Source of the DNA: Gammaproteobacteria bacterium
Lineage (GTDB): Bacteria > Pseudomonadota > Gammaproteobacteria > Methylococcales > Methylomonadaceae
Length of the DNA stretch: 38,080 bases
Direction: 5' to 3'
Assembly: GCA_018830325.1 (NCBI GenBank)
Contig: JAHJSQ010000076.1
Coordinates: forward strand, 1 to 38,080
In this document: piece after piece, positions 1-8,094 of the stretch
Layout of the letters: each line of letters begins with the position of its first letter
Position numbering within the stretch: the first letter of the stretch is position 1
Made by a program: the position numbers and the translations under genes
The notes under the pieces: generated by a model
The model's input: the letters and a program-made list of their open reading frames with translations, nothing else
The model's database searches: none
What the model was told of the DNA's origin: nothing

Positions 1-24
1 ACCACCTAGCGCTAGGCGATCCGC

Positions 25-118
25 GTAGGGTACGCTGAGCGTACCATGGTAACCCCGCAATGTTCATGTGCCAACCGAGCCGCCAGGGCACGGTTTTGGT
101 ACGCGCAGCGTACCCTAC
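25..118. repeat. Inverted REP pair (BIME), variant of the GTAG family
   Basis: Positions 25-45 read GTAG followed by the hairpin GGTACGC-TGA-GCGTACC. Positions 98-118 carry the same unit inverted, with loop GCA and ending in CTAC. This is the layout of a bacterial interspersed mosaic element: two REP units, each a GTAG tetranucleotide next to a short stem-loop, facing each other across about 50 bp. The other three copies in the window (11257, 29612, 31264) have GGTGCGC/GCGCACC stems, so both arms differ here in a compensated way (G to A against C to T). A 12-bp palindrome, CCTAGCGCTAGG, lies just outside at 5-16. Confidence 0.75.
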
Positions 119-310
119 AATTTATGTATAACGATGAGCGCAGAGCATGGGAACGATAATTGCCGGAGGACTGAAAAGTTACCTCTTGCATGCCGGTTTC
201 GAGAAGCTCGTCAACAAAACCTTTTTCGACAACGATGGTCGAAACGAAACACTAACTCCAAAAATCTTACTTTGCGAGTCCGAAACCGTAACAACATATT
301 CGGGTAAATA

Positions 311-976
311 ATGATGAATAAAATTCGAATTAGCCAAACAGTTCCACTATTGCCAGTATCCGATTGGGTACAGGGAAACCCTATTGATTTAACACAGCAA
401 CACGGGCGAGTCGTACTTATCGAAGTCTTTCAACTCAATTGTCCCGGCTGCTTCCTTTATGGCTTGCCCCAGGCAATAGAAATGCATCGAAAATACTCCG
501 ATAAGGGCCTGACGGTCATCGGCATATCAACGGCTTTCGAAGATTTCGATAGAAACACGCTGGACAACTTAAAGCTTTTGGTTGATCAACAACAGGTCAT
601 CGGGCATACCTATCGTGTATTGGCCGAACATGATTTGCTGGATGACGGCAAGCTTTCCTATCGGATCCCATTTCCATTGGCCATGGACCGCTTGATCGAA
701 CGCAGGGCAAACTTCACCGACGAAGAAATTACCGAGTTCATAAATTCGCGTATTCCCGATTTCGAGCAACAAAGCGATCTGCAACGCGAGCAAATCCGGC
801 AAAATGTAGCCTTTTACCTTGAAGGCCTTAAATACCGTGCCGAAACCTTCGAACTTTTCGATCTGCAAGGCACGCCGTCCAGCATTCTAATCGACAAAGA
901 AGGCCGGTTGGCCGAATGCTTGTTCGGACATGATCCTGAACTGGAATTTAGAATTCAAAAGCTGCTTGAAGCATAA
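311..976 (+). CDS. Cytoplasmic redoxin / TlpA-like thioredoxin-fold protein
   Basis: A 221-residue protein with a thioredoxin/AhpC-TSA-like fold. The strand and active site VVLIEVFQLNCPGC place the redox pair at C44 and C47 (CPGC). It is followed by a helix and a VIGIST strand, and the cis-proline motif GTPSSILIDKEG lies near residue 188. An insert of about 90 residues separates the active site from the cis-Pro, which is longer than in typical thioredoxins. There is no signal peptide, so it probably works in the cytoplasm as a thiol-disulfide reductase or peroxidase-like protein. ATG codons occur at 311 and 314 and either could be the start. It is not obviously operonic with anything, since it is followed by 570 bp of repeat-rich DNA. 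The family is clear, the substrate is unknown. Confidence 0.8.
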   Translation: MMNKIRISQTVPLLPVSDWVQGNPIDLTQQHGRVVLIEVFQLNCPGCFLYGLPQAIEMHRKYSDKGLTVIGISTAFEDFDRNTLDNLKLLVDQQQVIGHTYRVLAEHDLLDDGKLSYRIPFPLAMDRLIERRANFTDEEITEFINSRIPDFEQQSDLQREQIRQNVAFYLEGLKYRAETFELFDLQGTPSSILIDKEGRLAECLFGHDPELEFRIQKLLEA

Positions 977-1548
977 ATACAGTAATGATGTTTTTTGCCA
1001 TTAGGTTGGCAAAGAATTAACTGATTAGCAAGTTTCTTCAGCTAAAGCCCAAAGATCAGCATATCCCCTAGCAGGACGGGGTTCGTAAGCCATGCGCGTC
1101 AAGCTAAAAACGACCAACCCGCATCACGCTCTTTCCCAAGGTCCGGCTTGGGAAACACGCCCCGGAAGCTCCTGCTTCCAGTGACCGAAACAACCGCAAT
1201 CAACCCCGACTCGCTCGTTCAATCTTCCTTGATCGTCGGGAAGCTAGAGCTTCCTGAACAGCTTACCCAAGCTGGAGCTTGGGTAACAGCATAATCCTCC
1301 TTTTTTAAAGGGGGAGGCCAAGTTGTCAACTTGTTTTGGATGCAAGGTCTGAACAATTACTTGGCGACTATCGTATTCCATCGGATTGCAATCTTTTCGA
1401 AAACCATCTTTTTTTTAGCGCCGCTTGCTCCAATCCTTTATGCATATCCTGACAATATCGGCCTCAGAAATAGATTGATTCAATTTTTAACCGAAATGTC
1501 ATAAAGGCTCGCTAAAATCCAAACATATATACACACTAGGGGTTAATA
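977..1548. other. Gene-free interval with a cluster of hairpin repeats
   Basis: No credible coding sequence. Perfect or near-perfect hairpins occupy 1133-1154 (TTCCCAAG arms), 1164-1179 (GGAAGC-TCCT-GCTTCC), 1239-1254 (GGAAGC-TAGA-GCTTCC) and 1263-1286 (TTACCCAAGCT-GG and its complement, 11-bp arms). The same two motif types reappear at 5023-5074. The last 150 bp are AT-rich and should hold the promoter of the gene at 1549. I could not settle on -35 and -10 boxes. Confidence 0.7.
1133..1286. repeat. Array of four CCCAAG / GGAAGC palindromes
   Basis: Four small stem-loops follow one another: TTCCCAAG/CTTGGGAA, GGAAGC/GCTTCC twice, and TTACCCAAGCT/AGCTTGGGTAA. They alternate between a CCCAAGCT type and a GGAAGCT type. 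The tandem pair at 5023-5048 and 5055-5074 has the same order, so these look like a dispersed composite repeat and not ordinary terminators. None is followed by a clear T-run. Confidence 0.7.
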
Positions 1549-2190
1549 ATGAGCCGGCCTTCCTTACTTCTGTTGATGCTAGCGTCGTTTCAAGCCCATG
1601 CAGTTTCGATCGCTAACATCGGATCGATGAACTGTTCCGGCATTCAAACGGTTTCGTTTTTCAAATCCGTCTCGCTCGGCTGTTCCGGAGATTTCTCTAT
1701 ATCCGACGGGACAATCGAGTCCGATAGTAAAATCTCGATAACTTCCGGCGGTTCTTTATCGATCGATAATGCAACCCTTAGCGCACCGACGATTGAATTA
1801 GTAGCCAGTAATATGCTTATTGGTTCCGATGTAGTCTTCGGTGCGCCCGAAGGCTCGATAACATTATCCCAAGGAAGTGATATCGGCAATTCGAGAGATA
1901 GTTATAGCAGCATTTCTGTCTCTGCAGGCAGAGGTACCCTTCTAGTGGGTAACACTCCGGGTTCTATCAGTGTAAGCGGTGCGTTGAATTCACCAAATAT
2001 CGATCCAGTTCAAATTTTGTATCCAATACTTATAGCTCCTCCTGCCCTAGTCCAATTACCGGACGGAATTACTCCTTCAGCCCCAATACCATTACCTGCC
2101 GGTATTAGCTTATTTTTCTCTGGCATTCTTTTATTGACGAGTTTACAAAAACGAAACAATCTTGACGCCGATCAAAACAACACGGATTAA
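1549..2190 (+). CDS. Small secreted protein with degenerate PEP-CTERM-like tail
   Basis: A 213-residue protein. An N-terminal Sec signal (MSRPSLLLLMLASFQAHA) is followed by a Ser/Gly/Ile-rich region with short repeated beta-strand-like stretches (SITSGGSLSIDNATLSAPTI), suggestive of a small beta-helix. The C-terminus has the tripartite layout of exosortase substrates: a short IPLPAG motif at about residue 180, a hydrophobic segment (ISLFFSGILLLTSL), then basic residues KR. The motif is a poor match to VPxPA and a polar tail follows it, so recognition by an exosortase is uncertain. A strong Shine-Dalgarno (AGGGG, 6 nt upstream) supports the ATG at 1549. Function unknown. Confidence 0.65.
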   Translation: MSRPSLLLLMLASFQAHAVSIANIGSMNCSGIQTVSFFKSVSLGCSGDFSISDGTIESDSKISITSGGSLSIDNATLSAPTIELVASNMLIGSDVVFGAPEGSITLSQGSDIGNSRDSYSSISVSAGRGTLLVGNTPGSISVSGALNSPNIDPVQILYPILIAPPALVQLPDGITPSAPIPLPAGISLFFSGILLLTSLQKRNNLDADQNNTD

Positions 2191-2361
2191 GGCAAATCGT
2201 TCAGCCACCCGCTGGACTACCTATAGCTCGTTTCTTTTCTAATATTTCTATCGCATACTAAAAAATAGATCGGGCAATAGAACGCAAAATGGCGTTCTTG
2301 GGTGCTGGAATGTCTTATCTTCCTTCAGTCTGTTGTTTTTTGCGTGTAGGCGACTCCGATC

Positions 2362-2429
2362 ATCGCGACGAAGGCGTCGCTCCCACAGCGCTTGGAAATC
2401 CATTGTGGGAGCGACGCCTTCGTCGCGAT
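2362..2429. repeat. Inverted pair of GGAG-type REP units
   Basis: Positions 2404-2429 read TGTGGGAGCGACGCC then TTCGTCGCGAT, and 2362-2387 is the exact inverse. Each unit has a GGAG tetranucleotide beside a CGACG/CGTCG stem, closely resembling Pseudomonas REP sequences. The pair sits in the 320-bp gap between the convergent 1549-2190 gene and the TPR gene ending at 2510. Nothing else is apparent in that gap. Confidence 0.8.
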
Positions 2430-2509
2430 TTCGAAGCCCGGAGAGGACGGGTAAGAAGAAAAGGTATCGAAGCCGCGTAGCTTAAATAAACTCCGCAACC
2501 GATACAAAT

Positions 2510-4906
2510 TTAAACATCCTCAAGCGCCTTCAAAGTCTGCTGGGCTTCCTCGATACCGATAAATTTGTCGTCTTTGCCTACGGCCCGCTCAAGATGCTCT
2601 TTCGCCCGTTTGCTATCGCCTTGTTTGAAATACACCATGCCCAAACGGTATTGAGCGATCGCCGATTCGGGCGCGAGCGCTGTCACTTTCAACAACAACT
2701 CTTTCGCCTTTTCGTAACTACCTTGCTTGTAGGCCAACACGGCGACCGTATATAACATATCGGGATGCCCCGTTTTCGCCAGCGGCGCGGCCAATTTGGC
2801 CGCACGATCCAATGTTGCGCTATCGTCGCCCAGTTCGGTCAAATAACGGACCCAATTATTCAAAGCCACCGCCGAATTCGGTTGCATACGGTAATTTTCC
2901 TCCAATAAGGCAAGCGCTTTATCATGAGCTCCGTCGCGGTGATAAATCGCGACTAAGTCGCCGGTCAAGGTCGTCGATGCGGTTTTCTCGATGCCTTTAT
3001 TCAGAATTTCAACTGCCTTCGTTTTATGGTTTTGATTGAGATAAATACCGGCCAAATTGCGGTACGGATTTTCCCACTCGGGCTTGATATCGATCGCCTT
3101 TTTGAATGCGGCGACCGCATCGTTCGCTTTGCCCGCCGCGGCCAACACGCCGCCCATCAGATTGTAAGCGACAAAATGCTCGGGTTGCCGCTTCACGGCT
3201 TCTTGAAGCTTGACCAAAGCGCGGTCCGGCTTTTTCGATTGCAACTGGATATTGACCAATTGCGTCAACGGCTCGATCGCATCGGGTTGTTTGACCAACG
3301 CATCGGCAAAGCGCTCGACCGCCTTTTCGGAATTACCTTCGGCTTGGTAAGCCAAACCGGCCAAATAGTACCCCGTCGCTTCATCGGGAAAGGCTTGCTG
3401 CACGGCATCCGAGACTCGGCGGGCTTGTTCCCATTGCCGTTGTGACAAATAAATCTTGAACAAAGCCTCCAATCCTTTTTTATGATTGGGATCGGTTTGC
3501 AATAACGCGCCGATATGCTGAACGGCCTTACCGGGATTACCGGTAGTAAGCAACAATTCGGCCAATTCAAGCCTCGCATTCTCGTCGGTCGGCTGCAATT
3601 GCACGATTTTTTCAAGATTTTCCAACGCCGGCACCGGTTCTTGATTCAGCCGATGGGCGGTGCTCAACAACTTCAATACCACGACATCGTTCGGGCGATC
3701 CACCAACACCTCGCGCAAGTCTTTTATCGCATCGGTCAAGCGGCTTTCGGCGAGCGCCAACTCGCCGCGCAAAATCAAGGCATCGCTTTGTTTGGGCTGT
3801 TTGTGCAATACGGATTCGAGTAATTCGGCAGCTTGCCTGTTTCGGCCGGTATTGGCGTAGAGCCTTGCCAAGCGATTTTCGGCATTGATGCCCTGAACAC
3901 CGGAAGGATCAGCCTCGACTATCTCCAATAACGCCTGCTCGGCTTTATCGGTCAGATTTTGCGCCAGATACAAATTAACCAAGCCGAACTTCAAAACAAA
4001 GTCGTCGGGATATTCTTCCAATAACGGAATCAGTTCGGCTTCGGCGATTTCCGGCCCCCGCTTTTCGGTCAGGAAATCGAGCAGATTGACAATCGCCTGC
4101 CGATTGTCGGGCAAATCGATAACGGCATCGCGCAATACGCTTTCAGCCTTGTCGAGTTGATTGTGCTCGATCAAAAACAAAGCCAAACGCTTACGATGCA
4201 GCAAGGGTTTCGGTTCGATTTTAATGATGTCTTCGAGAGTTTTTTCGGCCTTGTCGAAAGCTTGAGTCTTGACGTATAGATTGACCAGCATCAAGCGTAA
4301 CGAAGTATCGTCGGGATTTTGATCTGCATAACCGCGGACAAACTCGATCGCTTGATCCAGTTTGCCCGATTTGGCCTTGAGCGATGCAAGCAGCAATACG
4401 GCAGGAACATCACCCGGCCTTTTCGCGAGTGCGGCTTCCGCCTTGACGATCGCGGCATCACTACTATTTTGCGCGGCCAAAATCCCAGCCTGCAAGACCA
4501 AGGCATCTGGACTCTCGGCATCGATAGCCAACGCCTGTTTCATCAATGTCTCGGCCTCTTGGACTTGACCGGCCAACAGATAGATTTGTCCGAGTTTGAC
4601 GCGAGCCTTCAAATGTTTCGGATCGGCATTGGCGACCTGCCGGTAAAGGTCTGCGGCTTGTTGTACATTGCCCAACTTTACTGAAATCTCGGCCGATTCG
4701 AACAAGGCTTCGACTTGATCCGGTTTAAGTTCGAGCGCCTGTTCGAAAGCGGCAAGGGCTTTCTCGTAATCGCCCGCTTGAAAAAATTGCTTACCTTGTT
4801 CGAGATATTCGTTCATTTTACGTTCGGTGTCGTCGCAGGCAGTCAAGGCTGCGGAGGAAAGGATGATAAAAAGAATGGAACGGTACTTTCGTGTAAAAGA
4901 CTTCAT
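2510..4906 (-). CDS. Large TPR lipoprotein, PrsT-like
   Basis: A 798-residue protein when started at 4906. The first 22 residues of the longer reading (from 4972) have no signal character. From 4906 the protein begins with a basic patch and hydrophobic core ending in the lipobox SAALTAC, so it is probably a lipoprotein. The rest is about twenty tetratricopeptide repeats with typical signatures (AGDYEKALAAFEQALELKP at the start, GDSKRAKEHLERAV at the end). Architecture and length resemble the PEP-CTERM-system TPR lipoprotein PrsT found in exosortase/EPS clusters, and more loosely the TPR proteins that accompany TonB2-type motors. It is the last of the co-directional minus-strand genes, separated from the coiled-coil gene by 690 bp of repeats. 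No strong ribosome-binding site is visible before either start. Likely role: scaffold at the outer or inner membrane for surface export; this is inference. Confidence 0.75.
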   Translation of the reverse strand: MKSFTRKYRSILFIILSSAALTACDDTERKMNEYLEQGKQFFQAGDYEKALAAFEQALELKPDQVEALFESAEISVKLGNVQQAADLYRQVANADPKHLKARVKLGQIYLLAGQVQEAETLMKQALAIDAESPDALVLQAGILAAQNSSDAAIVKAEAALAKRPGDVPAVLLLASLKAKSGKLDQAIEFVRGYADQNPDDTSLRLMLVNLYVKTQAFDKAEKTLEDIIKIEPKPLLHRKRLALFLIEHNQLDKAESVLRDAVIDLPDNRQAIVNLLDFLTEKRGPEIAEAELIPLLEEYPDDFVLKFGLVNLYLAQNLTDKAEQALLEIVEADPSGVQGINAENRLARLYANTGRNRQAAELLESVLHKQPKQSDALILRGELALAESRLTDAIKDLREVLVDRPNDVVVLKLLSTAHRLNQEPVPALENLEKIVQLQPTDENARLELAELLLTTGNPGKAVQHIGALLQTDPNHKKGLEALFKIYLSQRQWEQARRVSDAVQQAFPDEATGYYLAGLAYQAEGNSEKAVERFADALVKQPDAIEPLTQLVNIQLQSKKPDRALVKLQEAVKRQPEHFVAYNLMGGVLAAAGKANDAVAAFKKAIDIKPEWENPYRNLAGIYLNQNHKTKAVEILNKGIEKTASTTLTGDLVAIYHRDGAHDKALALLEENYRMQPNSAVALNNWVRYLTELGDDSATLDRAAKLAAPLAKTGHPDMLYTVAVLAYKQGSYEKAKELLLKVTALAPESAIAQYRLGMVYFKQGDSKRAKEHLERAVGKDDKFIGIEEAQQTLKALEDV

Positions 4907-5022
4907 GAATATTTGTTTGGTTCTGAAATTCGGGCTGTTCTGACGGGTTTGCCGATTGATGTTTCTTCGCATTTTCCAAGAGCGGAAGCGAGCAGGCGAG
5001 GCAATAGGTATAAGTTATCGCT

Positions 5023-5074
5023 CCTTCCCAAGCTCTAGCTTGGGAAGGCAGAGACCGGAAGCTCTAGCTTCCGG
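5023..5074. repeat. Tandem CCCAAGCT and GGAAGCT palindromes
   Basis: Two perfect hairpins lie 6 nt apart: CCTTCCCAAGCT-CT with its 12-nt complement (5023-5048), and CCGGAAGCT-CT-AGCTTCCGG (5055-5074). They are the same two motif types as the array at 1133-1286. Confidence 0.8.
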
Positions 5075-5100
5075 AGACCTGTTCGACCGATTGAACTTCG

Positions 5101-5240
5101 GGTTCCCACGACCCTCCGTGGGAACCCATGCGTTGGCTGCCGAGGGCAAGATCGGTATGCATTCACAGGCTAGAACGATGGAACGAGGCAACATTAGCTT
5201 CTCTTTCACTTTTCTGGTTCCCACGGTCCTCCGTGGGAAC
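5101..5240. repeat. Composite TTCCCACG repeat, copy 1
   Basis: It is bounded by two hairpins: GGTTCCCACG-ACCCTC-CGTGGGAACC (5101-5126) and GTTCCCACGG-TCCT-CCGTGGGAAC (5217-5240). The interior carries TTGGCTGCCGAG and AAGATCGGTATGCATTC, which recur in copy 2 (5479-5571). It is a mobile-looking non-coding repeat with no transposase nearby. Confidence 0.75.
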
Positions 5241-5310
5241 GAGGGAATGCCTGCAGTCTTAGCCTATAAGACCTCGATGACTTTTATTGCAACCCACCTT
5301 TAACGACTTT

Positions 5311-5334
5311 CCCTCACCTAGCGTTAGGTGAGGG
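5311..5334. repeat. CCCTCACCTA palindrome
   Basis: Perfect 10-bp arms CCCTCACCTA and TAGGTGAGGG around GCGT. A near-identical palindrome with an 11-bp arm lies at 22285-22310, and a shortened core at 5-16. In both full copies it lies beside GGAG-type REP units. Confidence 0.8.
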
Positions 5335-5344
5335 ACGATCTGGG

Positions 5345-5396
5345 GATCGCTCCCACAGAGCATCCGCCCCCTTGTGGGAGCGACACCTTCGTCGCG
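5345..5396. repeat. GGAG-type REP pair (partial left unit)
   Basis: The right unit TGTGGGAGCGACACC then TTCGTCGCG (5373-5396) faces a truncated left unit GATCGCTCCCACA (5345-5357). It belongs to the family at 2362-2429 and 22212-22457. Confidence 0.7.
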
Positions 5397-5478
5397 GCGA
5401 TCGAAGCCCCAATCGCTCATGTTCCATAGTCTTGCCGGACAACATGGCAATTTAGCACTCGGTCGCTGCCCTTTTTCT

Positions 5479-5571
5479 GGTTCCCACGGTCCTCCGTGGG
5501 AACCCAGACATTGGCTGCCGAAACAAGATCGGTATGCATTCCCACGGAGGACCGTGGGAACGAGGGAATGT
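5479..5571. repeat. Composite TTCCCACG repeat, copy 2
   Basis: The hairpins GGTTCCCACGG-TCCT-CCGTGGGAACC (5479-5504) and TTCCCACGG-AGGA-CCGTGGGAA (5539-5560) enclose the same TTGGCTGCCGA...AAGATCGGTATGCATTC core as copy 1. The second hairpin is in the opposite orientation to the one in copy 1 (loop AGGA against TCCT). Confidence 0.75.
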
Positions 5572-5597
5572 TTAGACATCGTTCGATATTTCTTCTT

Positions 5598-6341
5598 TTA
5601 ACCGCCTTCCTCAATTTCGTCAGGTTCTTGAACTTCTTCAGGTTCTGAATCTTGAGCGGATTCCTGCATTTCATCCACGATTTCTGCCTCTTCGTAAACT
5701 TCATCAAGCTCGGTCTTGCGCCTGTACTTTTGCTCTATCAACTTGTCTTCGTATTCCTGAATGATGTTTTCGAGTTCGACGCTTTTGAATTGGAAAACCG
5801 GCTCGGACTGCACCAATCGCGACCAAAGGCTTTGCCCGCTATAATCTTTGAGCATGCCTCGAGTCGCTTGATACATCTTGATATTTTTATCTTCGCAGGT
5901 ATCCAGTTCCGAAACGGTAAACTCTTGTAGTTTTTGCAACTCGGCATGTTCCAGGCTCAATTGGTTTTTGGCCTGATTCAAAACCTTATATTTTTCGACA
6001 ACCTCTACCAATTTCTCATGGGTTTGATCGAGCCGACCGCGAACCGCTTCATTGGTACTTTTTTGCGTGTCCAGCTCGCCGCTCAGCTTTTCTTCACGAG
6101 AAACCGCCGCTTCATGCTGCTCTTTCAGCGTTTCGATTTCCGCGGCCAGCGTTTCATTTTCGGATTTCAACGCATCGCGCTCGGCGGTCATTTCTCTGAC
6201 CATCGCCTGCAGCTTGTTGATGACACGCGCGCTGCCGCCGTCGTCTCGGCGTGCCGCCTGAGCATGAACTTCGGTAACCGTCATTGAAACAACAGCAAGC
6301 GCCAGTACGATAGATTTAATTATATCGGCCTTGTTTAACAT
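5598..6341 (-). CDS. Periplasmic coiled-coil protein of the Ton/porin cluster
   Basis: A 247-residue protein from the ATG at 6341, 4 nt after the porin stop. The longer upstream frame overlaps the porin and has no signal sequence. A signal peptide (IIKSIVLALAVVSMTVTEVHAQ) is followed by a long heptad-rich coiled coil at about residues 35-150 (KLQAMVREMTAERDALKSEN). A small region with a single Cys (LDTCEDK) and a strongly acidic Glu/Pro-rich tail ending EEGG come after. It is translationally close to the porin gene, so it is co-transcribed. By position it resembles the periplasmic coiled-coil proteins (DUF3450 type) that accompany TonB2 motors with TtpC, but I do not see homology to that family. 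Function unknown; a periplasmic spacer or tether is plausible. Confidence 0.75.
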   Translation of the reverse strand: MLNKADIIKSIVLALAVVSMTVTEVHAQAARRDDGGSARVINKLQAMVREMTAERDALKSENETLAAEIETLKEQHEAAVSREEKLSGELDTQKSTNEAVRGRLDQTHEKLVEVVEKYKVLNQAKNQLSLEHAELQKLQEFTVSELDTCEDKNIKMYQATRGMLKDYSGQSLWSRLVQSEPVFQFKSVELENIIQEYEDKLIEQKYRRKTELDEVYEEAEIVDEMQESAQDSEPEEVQEPDEIEEGG

Positions 6342-6345
6342 TGGC

Positions 6346-8085
6346 TTAGAACTTGGTGTTGATATCGAATTGGAATACGTCGACGGCGAACGGCGGACCC
6401 GTAATCGCATCGGCGCTCAACCAGCGGCTAGTCAGCCAGACATTGTTCAAAAATGCATAGTTCGCGCCGAGAATCCAACCTTTCGCGTTCGTGCCGCCGA
6501 GATGAAAGTCCGAATCCGTAAACGCATCGAGGACGGCATCGCGCTCGACCCGTTTATAAGCGACAAAAGTACTCCAGTTCCCTTTCTTATCGACTCGGAG
6601 CCAACCCAAGTCGGCACGGACTTGCCAAGCGGTGGTTTCCTCGTCTATCGGACCGCCACCAAGAGCCCTTCGCGCCGCGACCTTAGCGCTATCGAAACCG
6701 ATATTCTTCGCATAGTCTCCTGAAAATGTCAGATGAATATCGTCGAACAGGGACATATCGTAACGCATATTGACATTGACGATATTGAAATCAGATGCGA
6801 GGCCTAACATTTGGGGTATTTGAGTAGGAGCCGTTTGCGTCCCTTCATAACAAATCGTAGCCAGGCTATTTCCGCCTTGCATGAACTCGGGCATTGATGC
6901 GGTGTTTTCTCGATTGTTCAAATCGCAAGTATTCGGCTCTGTCGAGTTCGGTCTAGCAGCAATATTTTTATAATCGTAATAAGCCACGGCAACTTTAAGG
7001 CTGTCGTGATTTTTGAATCCCCAGTTCATCCCAAGCTGTCCGCCGAATAACCATTTGTCGTTGTGACTGAACGGTGCTTCCTGCAATGGAAAGGCGCCGG
7101 CAGTCGCATAAATCATGCGGGCATCATCGCCGAGTCCGTTGGTCAAACCCAGATTATAGCGGTAGGTCGCGGCAAAACCCTCGAAGGACAAATCGGGATC
7201 CCAAACCATCTCGGAGCCACCGGTGAACTCGCCGCCTCCGACGAAGAATGGATTCTTGATTCGTCCTCCGATCAGAGAAAGCCAATTAAAACCAAAACTG
7301 TCGACATCGTCGTATTGCAGATAGGCTCGATCGACACTGAATTCATAACGATCGCCGGTTTGTCCCAATGTCTGATTCGTCGATACAGGATCGCGGAAAT
7401 TGCCGGTCGACAATCGCACTGCCGCCTTTAAACCTTCCGCGATATTGGCTTCGATTCCTAGACGAAAACGTTGGCGAAAACGCTGGTTGTTCGTCTGCGT
7501 GTTTTCGAATGCTTCTTGTCTGGCGATAGCGTTAGTCAACCCCCCTAGTTGATTGATCGCCTGGACATTAGGATAACTGGGTCCGGGAGCGGCATTACTA
7601 TCCGATAAAAACACCGGCTCATACCGCAACCGCATATCCCCCGACAACTTAAACTTCCGCGTCCATTCCGGCAACGCATCAGCCAAGCCCCAGCCTTCTT
7701 CCTTGGCCTTGCTGATCACGTCACCAGTCACATCCTCGCGTAGTTCCGCGCGAATCTCGTCGCGAATTTGATCTTTGATGAAATCGGGAATATAGGAAAC
7801 CCTGACTTCCTCATCATCGGGTTCACCAACCGATGCCGCATTGCTGAGCGCAGCGGCGGTTCTTGCCTGCTCGGCGATTTTTCCGGCTTCGGCTTCGGCC
7901 TCTTTGAACATCGTCTCGGCGGTTTCTTCGGTCAAAATTCCTTGTTTAACCAATTGTTTGATTAGGCTTTCGGTCGTGCTGCGCAGTTTTAGCAATTCCT
8001 CTTTTTCACCGGCCTGCACCGGCCCTAAAACGCTCAACAACACTAAGGCCGTGACAGCCTTTTTCTGTAACATTTTCTTTCCCAT
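6346..8085 (-). CDS. Outer-membrane porin, Porin_5-like, with helical N-terminal extension
   Basis: A 579-residue protein. A signal peptide (ALVLLSVLGPVQAG) is followed by a helical region of about 100 residues (TESLIKQLVKQGILTEETAE) and the segment VSYIPDFIKDQIRDEIRAEL, characteristic of the 'putative porin' family Pfam Porin_5. Then comes a predicted beta-barrel starting KFKLSGDMRLRYEP and ending in the outer-membrane terminal Phe (FDINTKF). There is no TonB-dependent-receptor plug or TonB box. The start may be Met1 (8085) or Met5 (8073); GGGAAAG just upstream of the second favours it slightly. It lies 9 nt after tonB and is clearly in the same operon. The substrate is not deducible. The N-terminal helical region in the periplasm is a candidate contact for TonB or for the coiled-coil protein; this is inference. 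Confidence 0.82.
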   Translation of the reverse strand: MGKKMLQKKAVTALVLLSVLGPVQAGEKEELLKLRSTTESLIKQLVKQGILTEETAETMFKEAEAEAGKIAEQARTAAALSNAASVGEPDDEEVRVSYIPDFIKDQIRDEIRAELREDVTGDVISKAKEEGWGLADALPEWTRKFKLSGDMRLRYEPVFLSDSNAAPGPSYPNVQAINQLGGLTNAIARQEAFENTQTNNQRFRQRFRLGIEANIAEGLKAAVRLSTGNFRDPVSTNQTLGQTGDRYEFSVDRAYLQYDDVDSFGFNWLSLIGGRIKNPFFVGGGEFTGGSEMVWDPDLSFEGFAATYRYNLGLTNGLGDDARMIYATAGAFPLQEAPFSHNDKWLFGGQLGMNWGFKNHDSLKVAVAYYDYKNIAARPNSTEPNTCDLNNRENTASMPEFMQGGNSLATICYEGTQTAPTQIPQMLGLASDFNIVNVNMRYDMSLFDDIHLTFSGDYAKNIGFDSAKVAARRALGGGPIDEETTAWQVRADLGWLRVDKKGNWSTFVAYKRVERDAVLDAFTDSDFHLGGTNAKGWILGANYAFLNNVWLTSRWLSADAITGPPFAVDVFQFDINTKF

Positions 8086-8094
8086 TAACTGAAG

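Larger units (their letters stand above)
4907..5597. other. Gene-free interval almost filled with palindromic repeats
   Basis: It separates the coiled-coil gene from the TPR lipoprotein gene. It contains hairpins at 5023-5048, 5055-5074, 5101-5126, 5217-5240, 5311-5334, 5345-5396, 5479-5504 and 5539-5560, from at least four families. Short open frames here run through the repeats and are not credible genes. Any promoter for the TPR gene would have to lie in the AT-richer 4907-5020 stretch. Confidence 0.75.

Noticed and set aside
68-307. 79-codon open frame on the plus strand
   Set aside because: It begins inside the BIME at 25-118, has no ribosome-binding site or recognisable domain, and its composition is arginine- and asparagine-rich like random frames.
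2289-2480. 63-codon open frame on the plus strand (and its mirror 2325-2507)
   Set aside because: It runs straight through the inverted REP pair; the translated similarity to other short frames comes from the repeat.
5259-5601. Short open frames on both strands reading GSHGPPWEPR-like peptides
   Set aside because: These peptides are translations of the TTCCCACG hairpin repeats and recur wherever the repeat does; not genes.
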